64,000 bases of DNA from Ga0077555 sp963741565 (GTDB taxonomy: Bacteria; Pseudomonadota; Alphaproteobacteria; Rhizobiales; Hyphomicrobiaceae): NCBI GenBank assembly GCA_963741565.1, contig CAVUIK010000017.1:62001-126000 (forward strand), in the 5' to 3' direction. The notes under the pieces were generated by a model. It did no database searches. It saw nothing but the letters and a program-made list of their open reading frames with translations, and was not told the DNA's origin. Made by a program: the position numbers and the translations under genes. Numbering within the stretch: the stretch's first letter is position 1; every line of letters begins with the position of its first letter. Shown in pieces: positions 9,480 through 18,857 of this stretch.

Positions 9480-9639
9480 GTTTCGGTCCCTTGTGGCGCG
9501 GGGGAGCAGACCCGCGCTCTTGTCGTTACCCGCCTATTTGGGGGGAGCAGGGTTAAATAAAGATTATGCCCCCGGCCGTTTTGAGACAGCGCGAGGGCAT
9601 GACATCGATTTTGCTGAGCAGGCCGGAATTTTTTGTGTC

Positions 9640-12459
9640 TCAGCTTTCCCGGTTCTGCGGCCCGAACCGTCGCGCCATGGTCCGTATATCGTCCGGCAAC
9701 TCGATATGCGCGTTCAGCGTGGTGTCATGCGCCATGCGCCAGCCGTTGGCCTGTGCAGCCTCCCAACCGGCGCGCTCGACGCGGGCGGACTGATCAGCGG
9801 CGGCCTCGGGCAGGGCAATGACGTCGGCCACCTCGATCGCGGTCTCCGCCACAGGCGGCGCGAGGTTCGGCAGCGGCGGCGGCAACACCTTGATCACTGC
9901 AGGCGCAACGTCGCTGACGACGGCAGAGGTGGAGGCTTCAATGGCACGCACTTCCTCCGCCATCGGCGTCATCTCGAGCACGCGGGCCGTCGCGCCTTGC
10001 GTTGCCCGCAGCAGGCCGGCCGGCATTTGCGCCTCGCTGACCGGAACGCGGTACGTGAACGTTTCGCGCGTCGCCTCGACCGTGACGGTCGGCTCTGCCG
10101 GTGCCTCCACGAGTGAAGCAGATGCGGGCGGCACTGGCGTTACCGGCGCCGGTTGCGTCGGGGCCGCAGAACGGTTCACGGCCGGATGCAAGATCACGTT
10201 CTCCGACGCCATCGCCGATCGCGATGCATGCTGCACGGCCTCGGCACGCGCGACATCGTCGATGCGCTCGTCACCACGGCGCTCGCGGGGCTCCGTGTTG
10301 TTGTTGGCCGGCCGGCGGTCGGGCAAGCGATCCGGCGCCATTGTCTCGGAGCGCGGCATGAACGGCTGGCGGGACGCAAACCCTGCGCCGGTCGTGGCCG
10401 TCGATCCGGGCGCCTGACCGGGCGCCGACGCCAGGGCGGGATTGGCAAAGCCTGTGTAGCCCGGATGCGGCGCGCCGTTTGGCACCGGTCCAAACCCGTC
10501 GCCCTGCGGCATGCCACCGACGACATAGGGATAGGTGGGGGGATACGCGGGCTGCGCGGGCGGGACCCATTCGCCCGCAGGCGCGCCGGCGCGTGCGGTA
10601 CCGGCCGCCACATGGCTCAGGTCACCGGGCAGCGTCGGCTCGTTCGAGCGGAAGATCTCGTCCTCGACACGGCGGCGGCGCTTGTCGGCCTCCACGCGGC
10701 GGGCAGCCCCCATCACGGCGCCGAGAATGATGTCCGACCAGGCGCCGTCGCGGAACCGGTAAAGCCGGAATGCCTCGGCATTGGCGAACTTGCTGCCCTG
10801 GCGTCGCAATCGCTTCTGCACGGTGCCGGTCGACAGCAGCGGGCTGTAGACGCGGGTGAAGATCTTTTCCTTCTCGAAGCTTGTGAACAGGTTCGCCAGC
10901 AGGTGCGCCTCCTGCAGTAGATCTTGCGCATCCGAGACGCCGTAGCCCTGGCGCTGCGCACCGTTCTTTGGGTTGGGGCGATACGGCGTATTCATGGGGA
11001 CGGCTGCGTAATAGTCGCCATGGAAATCGAACACGACGTGGCGGAACACCTCGAAGTTCTCGCGGATTTCCTTGTCTCGATGAATCTCATTGAAGCGCGA
11101 GAGGATCTGGATCACCGGCCCGCGTTCGGCGGCGCGCATTTTCGGCAACAGATTCTGCAAGCGGCTACCCGGCGCCTTCATCGACACCAGCAGCAGGCAG
11201 ATATCGACGAATATCGCGATGGCGAGCGGAACATAATCGCGCTTCGAGAGGCCCGCCTGCTCGGCCATTGCCGTGAGTTTGGCCTGTTGGGCAGCATTGG
11301 CCTCGACCGACTGCACGGCCTTCTTCTGCAGCTCGCGCAGCTCCTCCGGCGACGGCGGCAGCTTAAACGACAGGGCCCCATAGAACGTGGCGGTCAGGCG
11401 GCGAAACGCCTCGATCACCGCCTCCGAACCTTCGACCGCGGCAATCTTCGGTTTCTCGAGCGAGGGCAACTCGTCGATCGCGCGAACAACGCCTTTCAGC
11501 GCGGTGGTCAGCTGCGAGTCAGGGCAGGTGTAGGTGCCGCCCTTGGTGTCCACGAACGTCACTTTGTCGGCGCGCTCGTTGAGATCGATGCGGATCTGTT
11601 TCAGCTGCGGATCGGTGCGGAACGCGTTGAAACCCGTCACTGTCATGTCGAGTTTGCGGCCGAGGTTGCGCATGAACTCGTTGCGGTTGCCGGACTTGGC
11701 GTCGACCGTGGTCCTGTCGTCCTTGACGATCTTGGCGAGGTCGCCGTCGAGACCTGTGAGATCGCCCTTGATGGTGCCAATGCGGCCCTTGACGAAATCG
11801 GATGCGAACTTGAAGCGCGCGGCGTCGTCGTCGCGCATCTTGCGGCGCGGGCCGTCACCCGGTTTGGAGTTCGGGCACGACGTGCCGACGTCGCGCTCGG
11901 TTGTCGCCTTCTGCGTCGAAATCGTATTCAGGCTGTCGAGCGTGCCTTGAAGCTGCTCGAGCCGGGTAACGGCGGCATGCAGCGAGTTCTGCACCTGGCC
12001 AACCGCTGATTCTGCCGAGCGCGAGGCCTCGCCCCGGCTTTCCAGAACCTTCCAGTAGAAGCCGAACCCGAAGCCGACCGAGATGACGGTCAAGAAGACG
12101 TAACCGGCGGTGTAGACCATGCGCGTGAACCAGCCGATGTCCGAGAACATCTGGTCGAGCAGCCACACCACCATTGTCATGAGCATGGCGACCGAGAAGC
12201 CGATGATCACTTTGTGGATCAGCGGCAGATCGCCCATGTTGGCCTCGATCAGCTCGAGCATGCCGACGTACGTCGCCACCCAAGACAGCAGTCCGAGTCC
12301 GATCACCAGGAAAAGCTTCTTCCAGTCACGGGCCGGCTTGTCGGCCTCGTCGAACTCGGGATTATCCCAGGACAGATCGACATTGCGCCCCGCCGATCGC
12401 GTCTTGCCAGCCTCGGGTGCACGCGCCTCGGATCTGCCCGCCTCGGATCTGAAAGCCAT
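9640..12459 (-). CDS. Large polytopic membrane protein with periplasmic coiled coil and Pro-rich C-terminus, unknown function
   Basis: Unrecognised, 939 residues from the chosen start. Three membrane segments (about 49-66, 84-101, 115-135) are followed by an about 270-residue, probably periplasmic, coiled-coil-rich region with two Cys (about 195 and 312) that could pair, a fourth membrane segment (about 410-427), and a roughly 500-residue cytoplasmic tail whose second half is low-complexity, Pro/Ala/Gly-rich. The layout resembles a membrane scaffold or sensor, not a transporter. The frame stays open to 12666, but the extra 69 residues look non-coding and ATG at 12457-12459 is preceded by AGGTGAG; the longer form cannot be excluded. 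BcsS is the next gene upstream, in the same direction. Confidence 0.8.
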   Translation of the reverse strand: MAFRSEAGRSEARAPEAGKTRSAGRNVDLSWDNPEFDEADKPARDWKKLFLVIGLGLLSWVATYVGMLELIEANMGDLPLIHKVIIGFSVAMLMTMVVWLLDQMFSDIGWFTRMVYTAGYVFLTVISVGFGFGFYWKVLESRGEASRSAESAVGQVQNSLHAAVTRLEQLQGTLDSLNTISTQKATTERDVGTSCPNSKPGDGPRRKMRDDDAARFKFASDFVKGRIGTIKGDLTGLDGDLAKIVKDDRTTVDAKSGNRNEFMRNLGRKLDMTVTGFNAFRTDPQLKQIRIDLNERADKVTFVDTKGGTYTCPDSQLTTALKGVVRAIDELPSLEKPKIAAVEGSEAVIEAFRRLTATFYGALSFKLPPSPEELRELQKKAVQSVEANAAQQAKLTAMAEQAGLSKRDYVPLAIAIFVDICLLLVSMKAPGSRLQNLLPKMRAAERGPVIQILSRFNEIHRDKEIRENFEVFRHVVFDFHGDYYAAVPMNTPYRPNPKNGAQRQGYGVSDAQDLLQEAHLLANLFTSFEKEKIFTRVYSPLLSTGTVQKRLRRQGSKFANAEAFRLYRFRDGAWSDIILGAVMGAARRVEADKRRRRVEDEIFRSNEPTLPGDLSHVAAGTARAGAPAGEWVPPAQPAYPPTYPYVVGGMPQGDGFGPVPNGAPHPGYTGFANPALASAPGQAPGSTATTGAGFASRQPFMPRSETMAPDRLPDRRPANNNTEPRERRGDERIDDVARAEAVQHASRSAMASENVILHPAVNRSAAPTQPAPVTPVPPASASLVEAPAEPTVTVEATRETFTYRVPVSEAQMPAGLLRATQGATARVLEMTPMAEEVRAIEASTSAVVSDVAPAVIKVLPPPLPNLAPPVAETAIEVADVIALPEAAADQSARVERAGWEAAQANGWRMAHDTTLNAHIELPDDIRTMARRFGPQNRES

Positions 12460-12690
12460 CGTCCGCCCACTCACCTGATCGCTGGCGGTCCCGGGTCGCA
12501 GGCGATTGCTGACCGGTGTGACCGGTGGCCTGTCGTTATCCTCGGAACGCGCGCGATTGCTTCTGTTGCCTGAACCCGTCTTCACGCCGTGATCAACGAA
12601 AAGGCATAAGTACGTTTCGTGTCGCCAGTTGGACCCCCGCGTGTCGAACGAGCATCGCGCGCACACCGTATTGCCACGGCTTCGCCTTTT

Positions 12691-12800
12691 TTAGTGGCCC
12701 TTCGGCTGCCCACGCCGTGCTGAAAGCACGCCATTGGCGTGGCGCGTGCCGGGCCGAGCAGCACGCGCCGGATGCGCGAGTTGGCATCTGAAGGCGCAAG
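12691..12800. repeat. REP-like element with imperfect inverted ends
   Basis: The left end AGTGGCCCTTCGGCTGCCCAC-type sequence matches the 39-bp tandem units at 702-828. The right end (about 12780-12800), read in reverse, gives GCCTTCAGATGCCAACT, matching the variant at 887. The two ends therefore form an imperfect inverted pair around about 70 bp of GC-rich, self-complementary sequence. The gap 12460-12825 between two minus-strand genes holds this element plus the possible N-terminal extension of the gene at 9640; nothing else is seen there. Confidence 0.55.
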
Positions 12801-12825
12801 CAAAGTCCCGCAGCAGAAGCGCCGA

Positions 12826-13626
12826 CTAAAAACGAAACAGCGCGCTGATCGAACCGTAGGGGCCGGTGATCTCGTTCTGGTTGCCCGCAACGCCGGCCGA
12901 GGCGGAAATCTCGCCTTGCGTCCACTCGAAGCGCAGGAACGCGCCGGCGCGTCCTGCATCGTGATTGATGTTGCCGTGCGCCGCCAATTCAAGCCCTGTT
13001 GAAAAGGCCGGATTGATGCGATAGCCGGCCCTGAGACGTCCGCCATAGGCGCTGAACGCCTCGCTCCAATTGATATCGGTCTGCAGAAACCCGGTGTTGC
13101 CGAAGCTGATCCACGTCTCGAGCGCCGCCTTGATGCTGATGCGGCCACCCTGCACTGCATTTTCGGTGTCGATAGCGAGCAACCGCGCGCCGCTCGCCAC
13201 GATCTCATGCTGCTCGGCCGAGCCGCCGACGAAGCCTTTGACGATCACCGCGCCGAATTGCTTCTGGTAGCCGACCAACAGATCGGCCGTCGTCATCGTA
13301 CCGCGAAAATCAGCCATGGTTTTGTGCTGCTTATAGGCATACTGGCCGTAGGCCATCGACGAGCGCAGCCTCAGCCCATCGGTCCGGATGTCGCCGAAGG
13401 GCGCCGCTGCGAGCCCGCTGTAGACGGACCAGGCTTTGCCGGCGGCGTCGGCGCCAACCCAGGTTTCATAGGAAAATTGAGGGCGGGCCGGCTCGCTGGT
13501 GACGATCCAGTCGGCCGCGCCGCCAGCTCGGTCCTGGGCATCAGCGTTGCCGACGCATATGATCGCCGGCGCGAACACCAGCAGGACCGCAACACGGCAG
13601 TGACAACGCCCCCACGAACGCCACAC
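12826..13626 (-). CDS. bcsS: BcsS family cellulose biosynthesis protein
   Basis: A 266-residue exported protein. A signal peptide (hydrophobic AVLLVFAPAIICV, cleavage after NADA) precedes the family signature YETWVGADAAGKAWSVYSG, then repeated amphipathic beta-strands and a C-terminus ending in Phe (ALFRF), as in outer-membrane beta-barrels. BcsS is found with cellulose or extracellular polysaccharide genes in alphaproteobacteria; its exact role is not settled. No bcsA/B is in the window. The start codon is GTG at 13624-13626; no strong ribosome binding site is visible, so the start is less certain than the family call. Confidence 0.75.
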   Translation of the reverse strand: MWRSWGRCHCRVAVLLVFAPAIICVGNADAQDRAGGAADWIVTSEPARPQFSYETWVGADAAGKAWSVYSGLAAAPFGDIRTDGLRLRSSMAYGQYAYKQHKTMADFRGTMTTADLLVGYQKQFGAVIVKGFVGGSAEQHEIVASGARLLAIDTENAVQGGRISIKAALETWISFGNTGFLQTDINWSEAFSAYGGRLRAGYRINPAFSTGLELAAHGNINHDAGRAGAFLRFEWTQGEISASAGVAGNQNEITGPYGSISALFRF

Positions 13627-13859
13627 AGCACGCCCCGCACGACTAACGGCGAGTTACACGACAGAACACGGATGATAGGTTCGCATTTGATGCGTAGCCG
13701 TCAATTCAAAAGTGCTCACCGGAAGAATAATACAATTTATGGATGCTGCCCGTGGCGTGGATTCCCCCACCAGTTGTCTTCAATCCGCTTGCAGCGGCAG
13801 CGCGCCACCGCCACTGTCGGCCAGCGATCATTTCATCGCGTCGACTTGGTTCTGCCTCC

Positions 13860-14075
13860 ATGATCACCCAAGCCATTGCCCTCTTGTTCCTCCTTTATGC
13901 CGGGCTCGGCGTCGGCGCCGCAGTGCTCCTCATCATCTTCGGGGCGACGCGCATCCTGCCGGCCCCGGCACCGATCACGTGGCCGGCGCGCCTATTGCTG
14001 ATCCCTGGCGCCATCGCCTTCTGGCCGATGCTCCTCACGCGCTGGCTGCGCACGCGTCATCCGGAGGTCTCATGA
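13860..14075 (+). CDS. Small two-helix membrane protein (71 aa)
   Basis: Two hydrophobic segments (ITQAIALLFLLYAGLGVGAA onward, about residues 2-27, and ARLLLIPGAIAFWPMLL, about 42-58) with a short basic end. The family is not recognised. Its stop overlaps the next start in ATGA (14072-14075), so it is translationally coupled to the two genes downstream. That coupling to a Rieske/ferric-reductase fusion suggests an accessory subunit of a membrane redox complex, which is inference. The upstream in-frame start at 13743 would add a Pro/Arg-rich stretch that looks non-coding. Confidence 0.7.
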   Translation: MITQAIALLFLLYAGLGVGAAVLLIIFGATRILPAPAPITWPARLLLIPGAIAFWPMLLTRWLRTRHPEVS

Positions 14076-14224
14076 CCCGAACCTTGCGGAAACTGCATCG
14101 CATGCTGTGGCCGCTGCTCGCTGCTGCCATCGGCATCGCCTTCGGCCTGGCGCTCGCCTGGAAGAAGCCAGCGCATGCGGCGCCACTCTCGCCGCCGTCC
14201 GCCGTCCTGGAGCCGCGCCCATGA
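14072..14224 (+). CDS. Small single-pass membrane or exported peptide (50 aa)
   Basis: MTRTLRKLHRMLWPLLAAAI and the following GIAFGLALAW form one hydrophobic segment, then KKPAHAAP and a short Pro-rich tail. It could be a membrane anchor or a cleaved signal peptide (AHA-A). Both its start and its stop overlap neighbours in ATGA (14072 and 14221), so it is the middle gene of a tightly coupled three-gene operon. Family not recognised. Confidence 0.65.
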   Translation: MTRTLRKLHRMLWPLLAAAIGIAFGLALAWKKPAHAAPLSPPSAVLEPRP

Positions 14225-15291
14225 GCACCGGCTATCGCGCCGTCCAATGGAACCGCGCCAAGATCGTCTATGACGTCTGGCTGCTCGCCCTTGTCGCGAT
14301 CTACATCACCGGTTTCATTGTCATTGGCGCCCAGCTCAGCCCCCCGCCGGATCACCTCGCCTGGATCGATCTTCGGATCCGCGCCTTCGGCTCCTGCGCC
14401 TTCTTGATGCTGACCGCGATCTTGTCGATCGGCCCGCTGGCCCGCCTCACGCCCCGCGCGCTGCCGCTCCTCTACAATCGCCGCCATGCCGGCGTGCTCG
14501 CGTTCCTGGTGGCGCTACTGCACGCGTTCTTCATGCTGGAGTGGTACGCCGGCCGCAACGCGCTGCACGAATTGCCGGGCGAACTCACCACCTGGACCGA
14601 CTATGCCAAATTCATCGGCTTTCCGTTCAAAGTACTGGGCATCGGCGCGCTTTTTATAATGTTCCTGATGGCGGCGACCAGTCACGATTTCTGGCTGGCG
14701 GTGTTGCGGCCACCCGTGTGGAAAGCGCTCCACATGGGCGTCTATGCGGCCTACGCCCTGGTCATCATGCACGTGGCGCTTGGCGTCGCGCAGTTCGACG
14801 CCTCACCGCGGGCGGCGATCATGGCCGGCACCAGCGGCGTGCTGGTGGCAGCGCTGCATCTGATCGCTGGATGGCGCGAACGCCGGCTCGACGGCGGCAC
14901 CCGTGCGACCCGCAAGGGCTGGCTGATCGTCGGCCCGCCGGAGACCATTCCGGACAAGGGCGCGCGGATCGTCGTGGCAGCGGGCGGCGAGCGCATCGCG
15001 GTGTTCCGCGACGGCCACCAGATCGCCGCCGTCACCAATCTGTGCGCCCATCAGAACGGCCCGCTCGGCGAGGGCCGCATCATCGACGGTTGCATCACCT
15101 GCCCGTGGCATGGCTATCAGTATCGCCTCGTCGACGGTTGCGCGCCGCCGCCGTTCACGGAAAAGCTTGCCACCTATCGCATCCGCTTGAAGCGCGGCAT
15201 CATCGAGGTCGATCCGCGCCCGCTGGCGCCCGGAACGCCCGCCGCGATCAACCTCGCAGCGGGCGATCTTGCGATTACGCGTCGAACTTGA
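14221..15291 (+). CDS. Ferric-reductase-like membrane domain fused to a Rieske [2Fe-2S] domain
   Basis: A 356-residue fusion. The first about 220 residues hold six membrane helices of the ferric reductase-like type, with His pairs H89/H101 and H171/H184 placed to bind b-type heme on two helices. The last about 120 residues are a Rieske ferredoxin domain with CxH (Cys275, His277) and CPWH (Cys294, His297), the canonical two-Cys, two-His cluster set, on the C-terminal side of the last helix. It should move electrons between a soluble donor or acceptor and membrane heme. It is the third gene of a coupled operon with two small membrane proteins. Its 3' end overlaps that of the convergent alcohol dehydrogenase by 17 bp. 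Confidence 0.85.
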   Translation: MSTGYRAVQWNRAKIVYDVWLLALVAIYITGFIVIGAQLSPPPDHLAWIDLRIRAFGSCAFLMLTAILSIGPLARLTPRALPLLYNRRHAGVLAFLVALLHAFFMLEWYAGRNALHELPGELTTWTDYAKFIGFPFKVLGIGALFIMFLMAATSHDFWLAVLRPPVWKALHMGVYAAYALVIMHVALGVAQFDASPRAAIMAGTSGVLVAALHLIAGWRERRLDGGTRATRKGWLIVGPPETIPDKGARIVVAAGGERIAVFRDGHQIAAVTNLCAHQNGPLGEGRIIDGCITCPWHGYQYRLVDGCAPPPFTEKLATYRIRLKRGIIEVDPRPLAPGTPAAINLAAGDLAITRRT

Positions 15292-16372
15292 TGACGCTGC
15301 GGATAACTCTGCCCTCCTTCATGGTCTTGAAGCCTTCATTGATCTCGCTGAGTTTGATCTCGGCCGAGACGAAGTCATCGAGGTGCAGCTTGCCGCGCCG
15401 GTAAAAGTCCATCAGGCGCGGCATGTCGGTGCGGAACCGGTTCGAGCCCATCGACGAGCCCTGGATGCGCTTCTCGCGCAGGAAATCGAAGCCGTGCAGT
15501 TCGATCTTGGTGCCGAACGGCACCATGCCGACGATCGTCGCCGTGCCGCCGTAACGCAGCATCTGGAACGCCTGCTCGGCCGTGGTCTTGGTGCCGAGGC
15601 ATTCGATCGCGTGATGCACGCCGTCGCTGGGGTTACCGCCAAGCGCCGCCCGGATCTGCTCCACCGGATCGCCGTTCTTGGGATTGATCAGATCGGTCGC
15701 GCCGATCTTCGCCGCCATTTGCAGCTTCGCCGGGTTCGTGTCCACCGCGAACACGCGGCCGGCGCCCGCCACCGCAGCACCATTCACCGCCGCCATGCCA
15801 ACGCCGCCGCAGCCGATGATCGCAACCGTCTCGCCAGGCGCCACCTTGGCCGTATTGACCGCCGCGCCGAAGCCCGTGATCACGCCGCAGCCGATCAACG
15901 CCGCGCGGTCCATCGGGAACTCCTTGTCGATCTTCACGATCGCGTTCTCGTGCACGAGCATCATTTCGGCATAGGACGACAGATTTGTGAACGTGTTGAC
16001 GTGCTGGCCCTTCATCGAGAGCCGCTGCACCTTGCCCGGCAGCGTCTTGACGCTGGTGTCGAGGCAGATCACGGGGCGGCCCGCCGTGCAGTTTTCACAC
16101 GTGCCACAGAACACCGACAGGCACGTGATGACGTGATCGCCCTTTTTGACGTAGGTCACCTCCGAGCCGACCTGATCGACGACACCGGCTGACTCGTGTC
16201 CCAGCACGACGGGCAGCGGATGCGGATAAAGCCCCTCGATGAAATGTAGGTCAGAATGGCAAAGTCCGGCATACGCGGTTTTGATCAGCACCTCGTGCGG
16301 TCCGGGTTTCCTGACTTCGACATCCTCGATGACGAGCGGTTTGTTCACCTCATGCAATACGGCGGCTTTCAT
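15275..16372 (-). CDS. Zinc-dependent alcohol dehydrogenase (class III-like, NAD-dependent)
   Basis: A 365-residue medium-chain dehydrogenase. Catalytic zinc ligands Cys38, His59/Glu60 and Cys162 are present, with the structural zinc lobe Cys89, Cys92, Cys95 and Cys103, and the nucleotide-binding GCGGVG at 187-192. The length and both zinc sites match the long-chain, S-(hydroxymethyl)glutathione dehydrogenase-like branch; similar proteins are annotated simply as Zn-dependent alcohol dehydrogenases. The substrate cannot be told. Start follows AGGAGCGCACA. It is convergent with the Rieske gene and may be followed by nothing else in its transcript. Confidence 0.9.
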   Translation of the reverse strand: MKAAVLHEVNKPLVIEDVEVRKPGPHEVLIKTAYAGLCHSDLHFIEGLYPHPLPVVLGHESAGVVDQVGSEVTYVKKGDHVITCLSVFCGTCENCTAGRPVICLDTSVKTLPGKVQRLSMKGQHVNTFTNLSSYAEMMLVHENAIVKIDKEFPMDRAALIGCGVITGFGAAVNTAKVAPGETVAIIGCGGVGMAAVNGAAVAGAGRVFAVDTNPAKLQMAAKIGATDLINPKNGDPVEQIRAALGGNPSDGVHHAIECLGTKTTAEQAFQMLRYGGTATIVGMVPFGTKIELHGFDFLREKRIQGSSMGSNRFRTDMPRLMDFYRRGKLHLDDFVSAEIKLSEINEGFKTMKEGRVIRSVIKFDA

Positions 16373-16474
16373 TGTGCGCTCCTGCTATCGCCATTGATCG
16401 TGGGCATCGGCCCAGCATGGGCCAGGAGATCGCTACCGGCAACAGGCTTCACGCCCGTTGACTTGACATCGCCA

Positions 16475-18574
16475 TCACCCCTTGCGCCCGGCCCGGCGCT
16501 CGAGCACCAGGGCGCCGCCGGCATCGACGCTCGCTTCGAACGCGGCCGACACGAACGTCGATGTGCCGGATTCCAGGATCATCGCCGGCCCCGCGATCCG
16601 CTGGCCCGCCTTCAAGGCGTCGCGCGCGATGGTGTCGATCTTCTGCGGGCGGCCGTCCACCGGATCCCAGAGCAGCCGCGACCCGCTGGCCTTCGCGGCC
16701 CCGCTCACGGCCTTGCGGGCGGCAAGCTTGCGCACCTTGTCCGGCTCCGTCGACACCAGCACCGACCAGGATAGGATCTCGATCATCGCGTTCGGGATAT
16801 GCCGCTCGAACAGGCGGCGATAGTCGGCCTCGAAGGCGTCGCGGATCTTGTCCGCGTCGGCCGCCGTCAGCGCGCGATCCGGCAACGTGATCGCAATCTC
16901 GTGGCCTTGCCCGGTGTAGCGCATGTAGGCGACCCGCTCCTCGACCAAGGGCCGCCCTGCCGCCGCCGGCGCGGCCAAGGCCTGCGCTTCTTTGCTCATC
17001 TCCGCGATCAGTCCGGTTGCTGCCCCCGGCTCGAAGGCATCGAGCCGCATGAAGCGGCTGCGTACCAGCTCGAATGCGGCTGGTGCCCGCAGGAAGCCGA
17101 TCGCCGACCCGACGCCAGCGCCCGATGGAATGATGATCTTCGAGATCGCAAGCTTCTCGGCCAGCCGGCAGGCATGCAGTGGCGCCGCGCCGCCGAACGC
17201 GATCAGCGTGTGCTCGGCGATGACGACGCCCCGCTCCACGGAATGTACACGCGCGGCATTCGACATATTCTCGTCGACGATCTCGGTGACGCCATATGCC
17301 GCCACTTCGCGCGTCAGCCCCAGCGGCTCGCCGACATTGACCTCGAGCGCCCGGTCCGAGCGCTTCGGGTCGAGGCGCAGCATGCCGCCGGCAAAGCCCT
17401 CGACGTCGATGCGCCCAAGCACGACATCGGCGTCGGTGACGGTGGCATCGGTGCCGCCGCGATCGTAGCAGGCGGGGCCCGGCACCGACGCCGCGCTATC
17501 CGGCCCGACCGTGATGCGGCGCAGCTCGTCGATCCTTGCAATCGACCCGCCACCGGCCCCGATCTCGACCATCTCGATGACGGGCACACGCACCGGCAAC
17601 CCGCTGCCTTTCAGGAAGCGGGCCGCACGATCGACCTCGAAGGTGCGCGCCTTGAAGGGCTGGAAATCGCGGATCAGGCAGATCTTCGCCGTCGTCCCGC
17701 CCATGTCGAACGAGAGCACGCGGCTCTCGCCCCGCTCGGCCGCCACGTGCGCCGCCAGGATGGCGCCGCCCGCTGGGCCCGACTCCACCAGCCGCACCGG
17801 AAATTGCCGCGCCGTCGACAGGCTCGTCAGATTGCCGCCCGACGTGATGAGATGGATCGGCCGGCGATAGCCTTCGGCCGCGAGCGCAGTCTCCAGCCGG
17901 CCGAGATATCCCGCCATCAGCGGCTGCACATAGGCGTTGGCGATCGCCGTCGAGGTGCGCTCATACTCGCGCATCTCCGGACACACCTCCGACGACAGCG
18001 TGATCGAAACTCCCGGGCACAACGTGCGCAGCAGCTCCGCGATTCGCAGTTCGTGCGCCGGATTGGCGTAGGAATGCATCAGCGCGATCGCCACCGCCTG
18101 TACGTGCTCGGCCTTGATGCGCCGGGCAGCCTTCTCGACCGCCGCCTCGTCGAGCGCAAGCCGCACCGCGCCCGTGACGTCGAGCCGCTCCGGCACGGTG
18201 AAGCGCAGCCGCCGTGGCACCAGAACCTTCGGTTTCTCGATGGTGAGATCGTACTGGTCGAAGCGGCTTTCGTCGGCGATCTCGATCGTATCCCGAAAAC
18301 CTTCGGTGGCGATCAGCGCGGTCAAGGCTCCCTTGCGCTCGATGATCGCATTGGTGGCCAGCGTCGTGCCGTGCACGATGACGGCCAGATCGGAGAACGC
18401 GACGCCGGCCTGCCCCAGCACGTCCCGCGTGCCGTCGAGGATCGCCTGTTCGGGCGCCGCCGGCGTCGTCAACACCTTGGTCGAGAGCAGACGTTTGCCG
18501 GTTTCGAGGACGACGTCGGTGAACGTCCCGCCGACATCGACGGCGAGGCGGTGCACAGAATCAGAGGTGGCCAT
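16475..18574 (-). CDS. hyuA: Hydantoinase/oxoprolinase family protein, HyuA subunit
   Basis: A 699-residue protein with the N-terminal ASKHA-type nucleotide-binding motif DVGGTFTDV (13-21), a second phosphate motif SFDMGGTTAK near residue 290, and the full HyuA/oxoprolinase length. HyuA normally works with HyuB (N-methylhydantoinase B) to hydrolyse cyclic amides such as hydantoins or 5-oxoproline with ATP, or as part of acetone/acetophenone carboxylases. No HyuB gene adjoins it: upstream is a divergent small secreted protein and downstream is an alcohol dehydrogenase. The partner must be encoded elsewhere or is missing. Substrate unknown. Confidence 0.9.
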   Translation of the reverse strand: MATSDSVHRLAVDVGGTFTDVVLETGKRLLSTKVLTTPAAPEQAILDGTRDVLGQAGVAFSDLAVIVHGTTLATNAIIERKGALTALIATEGFRDTIEIADESRFDQYDLTIEKPKVLVPRRLRFTVPERLDVTGAVRLALDEAAVEKAARRIKAEHVQAVAIALMHSYANPAHELRIAELLRTLCPGVSITLSSEVCPEMREYERTSTAIANAYVQPLMAGYLGRLETALAAEGYRRPIHLITSGGNLTSLSTARQFPVRLVESGPAGGAILAAHVAAERGESRVLSFDMGGTTAKICLIRDFQPFKARTFEVDRAARFLKGSGLPVRVPVIEMVEIGAGGGSIARIDELRRITVGPDSAASVPGPACYDRGGTDATVTDADVVLGRIDVEGFAGGMLRLDPKRSDRALEVNVGEPLGLTREVAAYGVTEIVDENMSNAARVHSVERGVVIAEHTLIAFGGAAPLHACRLAEKLAISKIIIPSGAGVGSAIGFLRAPAAFELVRSRFMRLDAFEPGAATGLIAEMSKEAQALAAPAAAGRPLVEERVAYMRYTGQGHEIAITLPDRALTAADADKIRDAFEADYRRLFERHIPNAMIEILSWSVLVSTEPDKVRKLAARKAVSGAAKASGSRLLWDPVDGRPQKIDTIARDALKAGQRIAGPAMILESGTSTFVSAAFEASVDAGGALVLERRAGRKG

Positions 18575-18857
18575 GGGGAGTTGGGTCCGGAGGTGGGATG
18601 CGTTCCCGCAAGCTTAGCCGAGCCGACCCAATCCGCAACGTTCTCGTCGAGGGGCGACATCGGCCGAGCCGTGGGCATGTACATCGGGAGGTGGCATCAC
18701 CCGATCGGCGGCCCGGACAAGATCCTTGTACGGGATGCAATTCGGCATCCGGAATAGCCCCGCGCATCGCGATGCACCAATTCCGTGCCTCTTCACCTTC
18801 CCACAACTCGGCTTGTAAAATAGCTTAATCCGCACATCGGGCGCAGGGGACATTTCC

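Noticed and set aside
12460..12666. N-terminal extension of the large membrane protein
   Set aside because: The 69 residues do not resemble coding sequence, no ribosome site precedes them, and a good internal ATG exists.
16799..18757. A 652-codon frame antisense to hyuA
   Set aside because: HyuA motifs are certain on the minus strand; the frame is low-complexity Arg/Asp/Gln-rich and overlaps nothing recognisable.
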